This document shows, piece by piece, positions 1-9,665 of a stretch of 64,000 nt of DNA (position 1 is its first letter; every line of letters starts with the position of its first letter). Both the position numbers and the translations under genes were made by a program. The DNA comes from Punctularia strigosozonata HHB-11173 SS5 (Eukaryota; Basidiomycota; Agaricomycetes; Corticiales; Punctulariaceae). A model generated the notes under the pieces. The model worked only from the letters and a program-made list of their open reading frames with translations, was not told the DNA's origin and did no database searches. Location of the stretch: contig NW_006767441.1 in assembly GCF_000264995.1 (NCBI RefSeq), positions 139,020 through 203,019 on the forward strand, written 5' to 3'.

Positions 1-1454
1 ATTCTGCTCCAGGAGAGTGTCATACAACGCAGCAAGATGGGAACGGATCGTCGGATCGGATGAGAGCTCTGTGGCAAGTTTCAGCCGCGCGCCCTCTCTG
101 AACTGGCCTGGCATATCTACTGACCATCCCGATAGTCCCGCAATGCCTTCTCAAAGTCGGCTAAGTCTCGATTCTGGTGTGCACGAGCGATGGCGCGCAT
201 GCTCTCAACTTCCCGGAGTTGCGCGTACTTCGCCGCCAGTTTTATGGACAGTAGAGAGGTAACGTCTTCGGGCTACCATGAGAACGATGAGGACAGGACA
301 TCTCATGGAAGGAGATAGAGCAAATATGCGACCAGTCGCACGTACCAGATTGAGCATGACTTTGCATAAGAGCATGTATTTGAGCGCGTTCAATGCGCCC
401 GGATCGTCTTGAGAGGAAAGGTTCTCAAACGTCTCAAAGAAGTAGGAGTATGCGGTTGTGTAGTCCTGTTTGCCGTCAACAGATGATTGGGTGGACAATA
501 CCATGCAAATCATACCTTGTCTTCCGCATGGAGGACGCCGGATTGCAAGTCGAGCGCGGCTTGCAGATGCGGTGGACAGTATATCGAGTTTGCAGCGGTA
601 CGGGCAGATGTTAAAGCAGCCTGAGGGACGGTCAACCCCAAACAGTTGAAGAATGCGGTTAAGACATACCTTTGACTTGGCGAAATTGCCGATCCCACGG
701 TACACTCGTGATTCCAGGAGATGGACCTCGGTGAGGATCATTTTATCGTCCAACCTCTTGAGTTCGGTGAGGAGGTTGTCGATCAGTGAGAGAGCGGGTT
801 TGAATTGATTGGTTTCTAGCTGCCTGCATTATGGAGGTTGGTTTACGATGTGCGCAGAACAAGGCAGAGACCTACAGCCCGATGAGACGTGTCTCGAGAC
901 TTTGCTTAAGGAAGATGCGCTTCTCCTGCTTCGCCCACTCGACGTTGTCGGTCAATATCCTGATTTGCGTCTTTTGAGAGTTGGGTATAGAGTTGAAGAA
1001 GTCCAGGAGGGTGCGGACTGAATGAGCAGACGATGAGCACATCAAGGAAGGGGTGCATGCTATCATCAACTCACTGAGTTTGGCAGTCTTGGCTTTCGCC
1101 GTAGATGACATAAACGATCGTGAAAGAGTTATGACTTCAGCGACACCTTCCGCATTCCTGATAAGCATTCAGTGAGGAGCATCGGTGGTAGGGTTTATGG
1201 ATCGCACTTCTGGTCTCGATATAGTTCGCCGAGTTTCACCAACGCAGCCTCCTGCTCCCGCAGCGCCTCGCTGGACTCCGGTGCACCACTACTTGTTGAC
1301 GCTGTGGCAGAATGTCGGTATACGAATGCGCGGTGGAAGATCAAGCAAACGCACCGGCGGCGTTGAGAATGTCTTTGTAGATCTGCTCGGCCTTCTTCGG
1401 TTCAGACTTTGCAAGCGAGGCCGCTTCTACCAGCCTTGACGCTGTAGCCGACAT
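1..1454 (-). CDS. RPN6: 26S proteasome lid subunit Rpn6 (PSMD11), 5' part; gene runs off the window
   Basis: Rpn6 is a scaffold subunit of the 19S lid that clamps the lid to the 20S core. The ATG at 1452-1454 opens [20 protein letters not shown]. Later minus-strand exons read [20 protein letters not shown] (about 1205-1290), [13 protein letters not shown] (about 700-740), [20 protein letters not shown] (about 545-610), [11 protein letters not shown] (about 355-385) and [18 protein letters not shown] (about 190-255). All match the TPR-like helical repeat region of the family. The last readable residues at base 1 are [11 protein letters not shown], so the C-terminal PCI domain lies to the left. 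At least five short introns interrupt the gene. It is divergent from RPN7, 186 bp away. Identification is from recalled family sequence and is very secure. Confidence 0.93.
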
Positions 1455-1640
1455 TATTGTAGATAAAATTCGGAGGATGGACCAGGATGATCGTGGACGT
1501 CGAGCAGGAGAGCACGGGTACGCGTCACGAACGACGCGCGTCTCGAAGCTGACGCGTTCTCCAACCTCCCAGTCAGTACATTCACATATCGCGTCCATAC
1601 CAACTTATCTGACCTCCAGATCGTCTGTAGAATAATCATC
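1455..1640. promoter_or_regulatory. Shared RPN6/RPN7 divergent promoter
   Basis: This 186-bp gap separates the start codons of two proteasome lid genes transcribed in opposite directions, so both 5' UTRs and promoters must lie here or overlap the genes. No TATA box stands out. I looked for the ascomycete PACE box (GGTGGCAAA) and for regularly phased GAA/TTC heat-shock units and saw neither. The gap has CG-rich inverted patches such as ACGCGTCACGAACGACGCG around 1519-1537. Confidence 0.6.
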
Positions 1641-3084
1641 ATGGCCGAGGAAACCGTCCTTCCGTACCCGAACCTCGTCCTTCCCCAGCATTACTTTGTC
1701 TTGTCTAAGCCATCCCTTTCCCAACTTCATGCTTCTGCGCGCACATCTCTCCTCGATGGCATCAAAACGGATGAAATGGCGCCCTACTATCGCATCGTGA
1801 CCGCTTCCGGCGCACTACCGCTTGACGAGAAGCTTTTGGCAGAACTAGAGACTAAGAACAAGGAGGAGCTCGAGAGCTTTGAGAAGAGGATAGAGGAGGC
1901 AAAAGCGATCGAGGGCGAGACCGATGTTGCGGAGCTGCTGAGAGCGAAAGCGACATACTTGACGAGGATCGGAGAGAAGGTGCGCTTTCCCGAGGGCCTA
2001 GCTCGTGGGCGGGTCTGATGATGCCTGCAAACCAGGAGAAAGCAATCGAGGCTCAGAAAGTTGCTCTGGAGAAGACTGCCGGAGCGGGCTCGCGGATAGA
2101 CATCGTCTTGACACTCGTCCGGATCGGCTTCTTCTTCCTGGATCATAGCCTTATAACAGCCAACCTCGCGAAGGCGGAAGAGTGAGTCCATTCGCATATA
2201 TGCTGCACATCGGAGTCTCACTAGCGGGACTTCAGGCTCATCGAAAAGGGTGGTGACTGGGACCGTCGCAACCGCCTCAAGGTCTATCAAGGCCTGCACG
2301 CATTGTCAATCCGCCAATTTAAACGAGCTGGCGAATTGTTCTTCGACTCCTTGTCAACATTCACCGCGACGGAATTAATACCGTACAATGACTTCGTGGC
2401 CCTCACCGTCATCACGAACACGCTTACGTTACAACGGGTAGACTTGAAAAAGAAGGTTAGCGGACGAGTATATTGTCGACGTGAAGACGGCAAAATTGAT
2501 TGGTTGTGGTTTAGATCATCGCTTCTCCAGAAGTGAACCAGGTCCTTCCGGATATCCCCCTTCTCTCGGACCTCACCAAGAACCTTTACGACTGTCATTA
2601 TGACAAGTTCTTCGTCGCTCTAGGTGCGACTCTTCACTCTTCTGTAATCTATGTATTCAATGTATTGAATGGCATGTCCTCAGCGACCCTTGAACAAACC
2701 TACCTCATCCCATCCCGCCTCCTCTCACCCCATACTCGGTTCTACGTACGCGAGATGCGTATACTAGCCTACTCGCAACTATTGGAGAGCTACAGAAGCC
2801 TGACGCTCGAGAGCCTCAGCGCTGCGTTCGGCGTCAGCGTGGAGTTCGTCGACAAGTAAGCAGACGACTGTTTACGTGTTATTCTACTCTTCTGACAAGA
2901 CGTTCTCTGCAGCGAACTCTCGCGCTTCATCGCCTCCGGCCGTTTGCACTGCACGATCGACAAGGTTCACGGCGTCGTCGAGACCAATCGTCCGTCGCTC
3001 AAGAACGCTCAGTACGATACCGTAATCCGGCAGGGCGACATACTCCTCAATGCGGTCCAGCGCCTAAGTAAGGTGCTGTACTAA
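1641..3084 (+). CDS. RPN7: 26S proteasome lid subunit Rpn7 (PSMD6)
   Basis: Rpn7 is a PCI-domain subunit of the 19S lid. The first exon starts at ATG 1641 with [20 protein letters not shown] and carries the family helix [20 protein letters not shown]; it ends near 1980 at LTRIGEK. The next exon reads [16 protein letters not shown] and then [18 protein letters not shown] (about 2035-2185). Later exons give [40 protein letters not shown] and the PCI-region sequence [20 protein letters not shown]. The last exon, from about 2913, reads [19 protein letters not shown] and stops at TAA 3082-3084. Four or five short introns are visible. The full-length reading is uninterrupted apart from these introns. 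Confidence 0.93.
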
Positions 3085-3219
3085 GAGGTGGACGGGACCG
3101 GATGCTGGGTGCTCGGTCCAAAATCTAGGCGCTGGACTTGCACTGCCGTGCTCGTATTGTTGCGGAATTCGATGGAATGCGACTTTTACATTGTAATAAT
3201 ATATTCTGTCTCTGGGGCA

Positions 3220-4016
3220 TCCGCTCAGATCAAGCATCCAACTCCGGCAAGCCGAGCCACGATCCGATCTTCCCCCAGATGCTGGCTTGCTCACTGCGCC
3301 ACTCGTCTTTAACCGTCTGTACGGGTGCTTGCAGGTCAGGTCAGCATGTTGTGGCAAGTGGTAATCATACTTGCCTGTTGACAGTCTCCGCATACGGCTC
3401 TGCTGGACCAGTCCGCGTCTATCCACGTCTGCAAGGTCTCCAGTGGTCTGCTCAGACCATCGGCAGCCATCGCTGGCAGCATGGTTCTTCAGTCTCCGTT
3501 GCAGCAGGATTATCATTACGGAGTGTACCTTCGGGTATGACAGTCGTCATCCAGCTCTCCGCGAGCGCATCCGTACAGTTCATGTGCGCCCCCGCCGGCG
3601 CCTGGAACAGCAGCGGCGAGAAATGCGTATGCAACGCGTCCAGGAGGCTACGTGCGCGTGTGCTGTCTTCTTTCGAGACCGTCCATCGTGCCTTGGCTTC
3701 ACCGACATTATCTGGCTTTCCCTCTTCAAAGTGATGGGTCGTCACGTAAGAGTAAAACAGCCCTTTCTGGATCTAAGCCAGCCAGCAGCGACCTGCAGCG
3801 ATTCATCAGGCGATCTATATGTATGAGGTGGACGATACGCACCCCGCGTATGTCGTGCGCTCTTGCCCAAGCGAGGGTCCGTGCGATGTCCCCGTCCGTG
3901 AGCTGAATGGCATCGACGCCGTATAGGGGTGGCGGGCTAGGCCCACGAGCGAATACCGCCTCTAGAGACGAGACGATGGATGGCGCAGGTTGATCTGGGA
4001 GGTCCTGATGGAGCAT
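3220..4016 (-). CDS. Hypothetical BTB/POZ-family-like protein, C-terminal part (possibly a relic)
   Basis: From ATG 4014-4016 the minus strand reads MLHQDLPDQPAPSIVSS and then LAWARAHDIRG. After a splice to about 3770 it continues IQKGLFYSYVTTHHFEEG and DALHTHFSPLLFQAPAGAH, then DGLSRPLETLQTWIDADW and CGDCQQ, and after another short intron EWRSEQASIWGKIGSWLGL to a stop near 3222. The CxxC pair followed by a W...LGLP ending resembles the tail of the BTB/POZ gene at 6508-7614 (ETFGLPSWNEL). A further exon-like stretch, EYQYRGALNVYKILSVQLIE, lies at about 4397-4493 and may belong to the same gene. I found no BTB domain upstream of it, so the gene may be N-terminally decayed or mis-split. Function is unknown. 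Confidence 0.45.
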
Positions 4017-4842
4017 GACAGAGATACATGCATTTCCTGCATATTCTAGGGAAAGGTCTCGCGATATCTCGTGTGGCCGTTCATCATGTCACTATCCGAA
4101 TCACAGCGTCTTACATAGACCGCTTTCATAAGATATGAGAATGCAGCATTAGCACCGTCGGTCCTCGTGTCCTCGTTTCATTGAAACCCCAACAGAAATC
4201 ACATAAGAATACGGTACATGCGAGGGTTTGTAGGCAAATCGTATCAGACAGGATACTTGATACCATTACACCATGCCTTACGCAAGTCACCTCAGTCAGG
4301 ATCCCTGTCGCGTCAGCATCCCCATAGAGCGACAGTGAATGTAGACAGTCCGTGATTACCCTCCACCCAGTTTCTGTCGGCAAACGTTAGTCATACGCTT
4401 GAGCGCATCTCGATGAGCTGGACGGACAAAATCTTATACACGTTCAGGGCGCCTCGATATTGATATTCGGCGTGAGATGCCAGCGGCTTGTCTCCTAAAC
4501 CTATTCATAGGCACGTTTGTTGATTGGAACACACCTTACGATCATGCAGGATATTGATATAAGACCATCGAAGAGATGACCAACCGTACAGCATACAAAC
4601 GTAGCCAGGAACATGGAGAAAGAGGTTCCGCACCATGATGCAGTATGGAACATGTTTAGCTGATAGTCACAGGCGTGAGCGTCTGGACATGGAGACCAGT
4701 GATGACGATGGACGGGACGGACTGATGATAGCCGCTTCGCCACGCTGATCCACCCCAGCTATACGATCTCCCCACTTCTCCGGACCTAGCAACATCAAAC
4801 GTGGGCTGAGAACAGGGAGGAACTAACGGCAGAGCCGATGGC
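4017..4842. other. Intergenic or decayed segment with one BTB-like exon
   Basis: The only coding-like piece is the minus-strand exon at about 4397-4493, flanked by plausible splice sites (acceptor ...TTTAG, donor GTATGA). The rest shows short ORFs without family features. The segment lies between the 3' end of the BuGZ gene and the start of the BTB-like gene on the same strand. Confidence 0.4.
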
Positions 4843-6262
4843 CTAAAGGAAGTCTTCTGCCCTTGCCCGCTTCTTGCCGCGAGACTCTTCGTGAGCAGCA
4901 CCGTCGACATCCGCAGCATTCTCCTTGTTGAAGTAGTACTTCGGATGATTCGCTCGTTGTTCGTCCTGTGCGTGTGAACATCAGTAATTATACGAAGCTA
5001 CGAGTATTTATTGTTCATACCGGTGAGAAGTTGGGATCTCTCCACTTCAAGTCCGTCGGCTTCTTGAACTCGGGCAAGGTCTGAGCTAACGCGGGGTTGG
5101 GAAGCGTCAATTGTGCCGGAGGAGCAGGTGGGGCAGCAGAGGGTGAGGGTGCCTTGGGCGCATGTGCGCTAGCGGCCGGAACGAACGTCGGTGCTGAAGG
5201 CGGCGGCGGTCTTGGGGGCGTGGCAGCGTTCGGCGGGGAGAACGGAGGACCGATGCCTGGAGGCAGCACACCAGGCGGCGGGGGCATAACGCCTGGCGGC
5301 AAGGGGAAGGGTGGCGCACCGGGGGGTAGCATCCCTGGTGGTGGCATGCCAGGAGGGAGAGGGAAACCGGGGGGCGGGCTCATGCTAGGATAACCGGGTT
5401 AGCATTGAGTTCCAGACTACAGCGACTCAACATACCCTGGTGGCAGTGGGGGCATCCCTGGCAGAGGGAACGGCGGAGGGAATGGAGGCTGTCCTGGCAT
5501 GAACCCTGGGGGAGGCATTCCAGGAGGTAACATTGGAGGCATTCCAGGTAAACCGGGAGGAGGCGAGGCTCCTGGTGGGGGAATAGGCACCGCCGGCGCT
5601 GCCGGAACAGCGTATGTCTGAGGAGCAGCATTGTAAACCGCCTCTGAGGTGGTCGGGGCCGACGAGGTATCGTTGTTGGCGCCCATTAATGCTTTGTGCG
5701 CCTCCAGCTGAGCACGCAGTTCCTCCTCAGTCAGTGGTCGATGCTCAATCTTCGGTTTCTTGGCCTGCGGTTGGGATATAGTACCGGCAGCCAATCCCAG
5801 TTCAATCTCCTTCCGGCGCTTGTAGTCCGCCACATCAGGCGCCGGGATACCCTCCATGCCGAAAATCTCAACCTCGTATCCGTCTCTTCCTGGTAGCGCA
5901 TTTTCTATGCGAGGAAGCCTGTCGAACCTTCAGGATGGATACCCAAGGCGCGCAGGACAAGCGACTCACTGGTCTGGCTCGAGTTTATGGACCTGTTGTA
6001 TATGCACTGCCAATCCTCCAGCGGTGTTGAGACGCCTAGGACACATTCCACATTTGAAGTGCTTTGCCTTTTGATGCTGCATGAGAACTGTAACGGTGTC
6101 AGGATGAACGTCGTCATCGTGCAACAGGGCAAAACGTACCCTTCTCATCCTCGAACTCCCGCTCACAGTACCAGCACCAGGGGCGGATGACCTAGTCCTG
6201 TGAGTCACAGATGCAAGGAAATAGGCAAGGGAACATACAGCCTTGTTCTTCTTCTTGGCCAT
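4843..6262 (-). CDS. BuGZ/ZNF207-like C2H2 zinc-finger protein
   Basis: In animals BuGZ binds microtubules and loads Bub3 at kinetochores. The gene starts at ATG 6260-6262 (MAKKKNK). Two small exons then give the first C2H2 finger, [13 protein letters not shown]...HQKAKH, and the second, [20 protein letters not shown] followed by H. The next conserved block is [20 protein letters not shown] (about 5790-5860). A long Pro/Gly/Met-rich low-complexity region follows, about 5030-5650. The last exon reads [18 protein letters not shown] and ends [10 protein letters not shown] with stop at 4843-4845. The segment [13 protein letters not shown], split by the last intron, resembles the Bub3-binding GLEBS-type motif of the human protein (from memory, ...LEERRAQLPKY). 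The fold-level identification is secure; a Bub3 role is inferred. Confidence 0.88.
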
Positions 6263-6507
6263 TTTTTGCGTGTATGCGGTGGGGGACGCGGTCGCTGGAA
6301 GAGAGGCTCGGCCGTTTAGACTCACGCCCAGTCGAGCGATACTTCTTGCAAAATTTCCCACGTATGCCCCTATATTTCTCGCTTTCAACCTGAGTCTTCG
6401 GAGGTGCGTAGCGTCACTTCAATATTGATATTAATAAAGCACACCCACTCACCTTTCTTCAGAATCCGTGCGCGTACGACGGGCGTCGATTCCTACCATT
6501 ACTGCCG

Positions 6508-7614
6508 ATGGAGCAATCCGCATCTCCATCGGTCAGTCCCGTAGTAATCCGGGCAGAACCCTGGTTTGACGATGGTTAGTAACGAAGGACGAAAAACGCT
6601 CTGTATTACATTATTGACAGGATCTCCGGTACTGTATTTAGGAAATATTATCGTACGCGCAGGTGTTCCAGGAGGTGGGACCGTGCAGGAGTTCCGGTTC
6701 TACCGTGGCATGCTGGCTAGGCAGTCGGATGTGTTACACGACATGTTTCGACTGGCACATCCTTCAGAGAACGAGACCGGGAGCGTTCCCACAGTTCCTT
6801 TATATGATGAACCGGACGATGTCGGGCATGTCCTGTGGGCCCTTTCCGCCAGACGGTCAGCATTCCTACATCTTTCGCCTGCAATGATCGAGCGGAACTG
6901 AGTACCCGGTATACTTCATACAGAAACTTCGTCACCAATGGATTTGCGTATGAGTTTTCCCGCATACGCGGGATCCTACGCATTGCGACGAAGTACCAGA
7001 TGCACGAGCTGCGCGAGGATGCCATTATCGTTCTTAAACGCCAGATTCCCACATCGTACTCGGATTGTTTCCCCGTGGTCAGCCAGAGACTAGAGACAGT
7101 GGGTAGCCACCCAGATCAATTTTGGCTCGTTATACAGCCTCAGCAAGGTTTGGCCATCGACATGGAGATACCAATTCTCCTCCCATTCGCATATTACCTC
7201 TGCATTTCCTCCCCGAACGCCATGGTCAACATACTCGACGGAGCACCCAGGGATGATGGCCAGGGCGTCGCTTTGCTACCGCCGAATGCACAGCGCGCTA
7301 CGCTTCTCGGCCGAGAAAAGTTGCTATGCGAGCAGCGAGATTGGTTCACTCATTGGGGTCGAGAACAAGTTCCCGATTGCGCGAGACAAGTGGCCTGTAC
7401 GGAGGCGAGGCTGTCCTACAGTGTCACACTGACCCTGGCGCGCGAAGTGCTGATCTTGCGGCCGTGGTGGCTCGGTTCTGCCGGAGGCGTGTTATGCCAG
7501 GTCTGTGCGTCCGCCACCTCGAGGAAGTGGACGGGTTTTCAACGCACTACATGGCAATCTCTCCCGGAAACGTTTGGACTCCCTTCATGGAACGAGCTGT
7601 CCACCAAACTCTGA
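6508..7614 (+). CDS. BTB/POZ domain protein of the basidiomycete expanded family
   Basis: Exon 1 (6508-6574) starts MEQSASPSVSPVVIRAEPWF and ends at a GTTAGT donor. Exon 2 starts at 6621 with SPVLYLGNIIVRAG and holds the BTB core: EFRFYRGMLARQSDVLHDMF, then a Pro-rich acidic turn and VPLYDEPDDVGHVLWAL. A short intron ends near 6920. The last exon reads IRGILRIATKYQMHELREDA, a Cys pair in VLCQVCASA, and the tail LPETFGLPSWNEL, stopping at 7612-7614. Proteins of this layout are strongly expanded in Agaricomycetes and may serve as CUL3 substrate adaptors or transcription-related proteins; no specific role is known. Its divergent neighbour is BuGZ, 245 bp away. Confidence 0.8.
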
Positions 7615-7727
7615 TTCTGAGTACGCGAACTCCCCTTGCCTCTGCAACCGAACAAGGAATCTGACTAACAAGAGTCGCCAGAGGTAACTTATCAGCGTTG
7701 AAGATCCAGATTGGCCGAGTTTTTCAG

Positions 7728-7831
7728 TGGAAACATATTCTATAGATCACATAGTGTGTACAGCACGGATACGGCATGAATGGAAACATATTCTATAGAT
7801 CACATAGTGTGTACAGCACGGATACGGCATG
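7728..7831. repeat. Two-copy tandem repeat, 51 bp, period 53
   Basis: The block beginning TGGAAACATATTC and ending GATACGGCATG is present at 7728-7778 and again at 7781-7831, separated by two bases (AA). The copies look identical. They lie in the 3'-to-3' gap between the BTB gene and the alpha/beta hydrolase gene. The copy number suggests a recent slippage or repair duplication. Confidence 0.95.
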
Positions 7832-7862
7832 CGCTTAATCTACTTCTATCGACACTTCAAAT

Positions 7863-9515
7863 TCATGTGCTCGCACCCTGGATCTCCCGTAGCGCACTTA
7901 ACAACACCTTGCGGCGCTCGCGAGTGTCGAAGACCATCGCGTGATCGAGGCCCTTCATGTAGTACACGTCCAGGCCACCTCCAGGTTGACTCCAGCGCGC
8001 CGTCGGCTCGTCCTCTCCCGTCAGATACCTCCACACCTCGGGCGCATCCACGATCTGGTCCTGCCCGCTGAGCACAACCGCGACGCGCCTCCCCGCCTTC
8101 ACGCACTCCGCCAGGTCCTCCTTGAACAGCACGCTCTGGGACCAGAAAAAGTGGCGGGCGAGGGCGCGGGCGATGTCCGGGTCGCGGCTGGCGAAGTACC
8201 AGAGCAGCCACTCGTTGGCGTCGCGCGGGGCGCGGTAGACGAAGTTGTAGGCGACGCTCGGGAGGTGGAGGAGGAAGGGGATGGGGTCGATGAGGAGCGC
8301 GCCGGCGACGAGCGGGGCGTAGGCGGGGGCGCGGAGGAGGTGCGCGGTGAGGACGGTGCCGAAGGAGTGCGAGGCGACGGTCGCGCGGGGGAGGCCGTGC
8401 GAGGCGAGGATGGAGGAGATGGAGGAGAGCATGGCCGAGCGCGAAAGGAGCGGGTCAGTGATGCGCATGCTGATGGGGAGGATTTCGAGCGCGAGGATGC
8501 CGACGTCCGGGTCGGCACGAAGGAGATCGCGGAAGAAGGGGAGGTAAGGCCAGAGGCCGATGCCGAGCCCGTGTATGAAGAGGATGGGCGGCTTGCTTGA
8601 CGAGCGGTGTGGGCGGTACCAGTGCGGAAGGTGGGGGACCGGAGAAGGGCGAGAGAAGATGGTGAGCGGGCGGGGCGGGAAGACGTTGAACCAGGGCGTG
8701 GAGTCATGGTGCTGGAAACCGAGCAGGCGCATCGCGATCGCCGTGATGGTGTCCATCAGAGAAACGATCTACCCGTTCGTAAGCGCTAGTATACTTGGAT
8801 ACGAGCTACCGGGACTTACAGCGTACCACAGCAGCGGGCGGTGGAGGCTGACGACGGGGTCAAGGGTGACCTTCAAGCTGCTGACGTGCGGGCTTCGGCC
8901 GGGTTCCAGCTTGCGGCCGATAATAGTCTCGAGCTTCTGCACATAACCGTCGAGCTCGTCCTGCCATTCCTCACGGTAGTCTTTGCGGTCGGAGGAGAAA
9001 ATGGCCCAGAGGAACCAGTCCTCGGCATCTTCGCGCTTGAGCTCGGACAAGCGGGGCATGAACCATCCCGAGACGGCATGGGAGTCTTTGATGATGCTGA
9101 AGCAGCGCTCGAAGAGGGCTTCGCGCTCTTCTCTGGGAGGCAAAGGCGGGTGGGTCGCGGCCTGGATGGGATCAGCGGAAGCACGGCGTCGGGCTCGGGA
9201 TGTGCGCACCTCTTGCAATCGTGTCTGGCGCGGCAGGTAGACCAGGAGCCAGAAGGCGGCTTCCGCGCACGCGTAAAGCGCTAGCCATCGGGACCAGAGG
9301 AGGCTGCGTGCATAGCAGCTCGCGACGACGTAGAGGACGCTGAGCGGGGCCAGGAGGCGGAGAGATGCGATGGCGACTCTGATGAAGATCAATTCCGGGA
9401 TGCTACAGAAACGGTGGGTGAGCGTACCGGGCGACGGCCGAGGGTTGGAACGGGCCGTTTACCTCTTGCCAATCATCCCTGCGTCGATGTCGGCTGCAGT
9501 GATTCCAGTGGGCAT
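7863..9515 (-). CDS. Membrane-anchored alpha/beta hydrolase
   Basis: Three exons (9463-9515, 8820-9402, 7863-8768) give an in-frame protein of about 513 residues. I chose ATG 9513-9515 (MPTGITAADIDAGM); the splice joins ...IGK to SIPELIFIRV and removes the need for a non-AUG start. A hydrophobic N-terminal region (IASLRLLAPLSVLYVVASCY and ALYACAEAAFWLLVYL) predicts two membrane helices. The hydrolase part has the oxyanion segment FIHGLGIGLWPYL, a nucleophile elbow in SHSFGT, an acid in SGQDQIVDAPE and the catalytic His in GLDHAMVF. The elbow is S-x-S-x-G rather than the common G-x-S-x-G. Substrate is unknown; lipid or ester hydrolysis is an inference. Confidence 0.85.
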
Positions 9516-9665
9516 GTGATCGGACGGAGCGTGTGACTTGCGGATGAAGGGCGCCAGATGCGGACGCCCGTCACACTCTCGCAGGACTCCCGCCCTCGGA
9601 GTCGTAACCGTTACTGGTCGCCGTCACTCCGCCGTAACGGTGTAGCGCGCCCCCCCAAAGGACCG
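9516..9665. promoter_or_regulatory. Divergent promoter between hydrolase and Gln/Pro-rich gene
   Basis: Only 150 bp separate the chosen start codons of two oppositely transcribed genes. An upstream in-frame ATG at 9558 would extend the plus-strand gene and leave 42 bp. I prefer 9666 because 9558-9665 encodes an unconserved-looking Arg/Ser stretch. No TATA box is visible. Confidence 0.4.

Noticed and set aside
7941-8600. 219-codon plus-strand ORF opposite the hydrolase gene
   Set aside because: Its Glu/Gly/Val-rich translation is antisense of the hydrolase exon, which has catalytic motifs.
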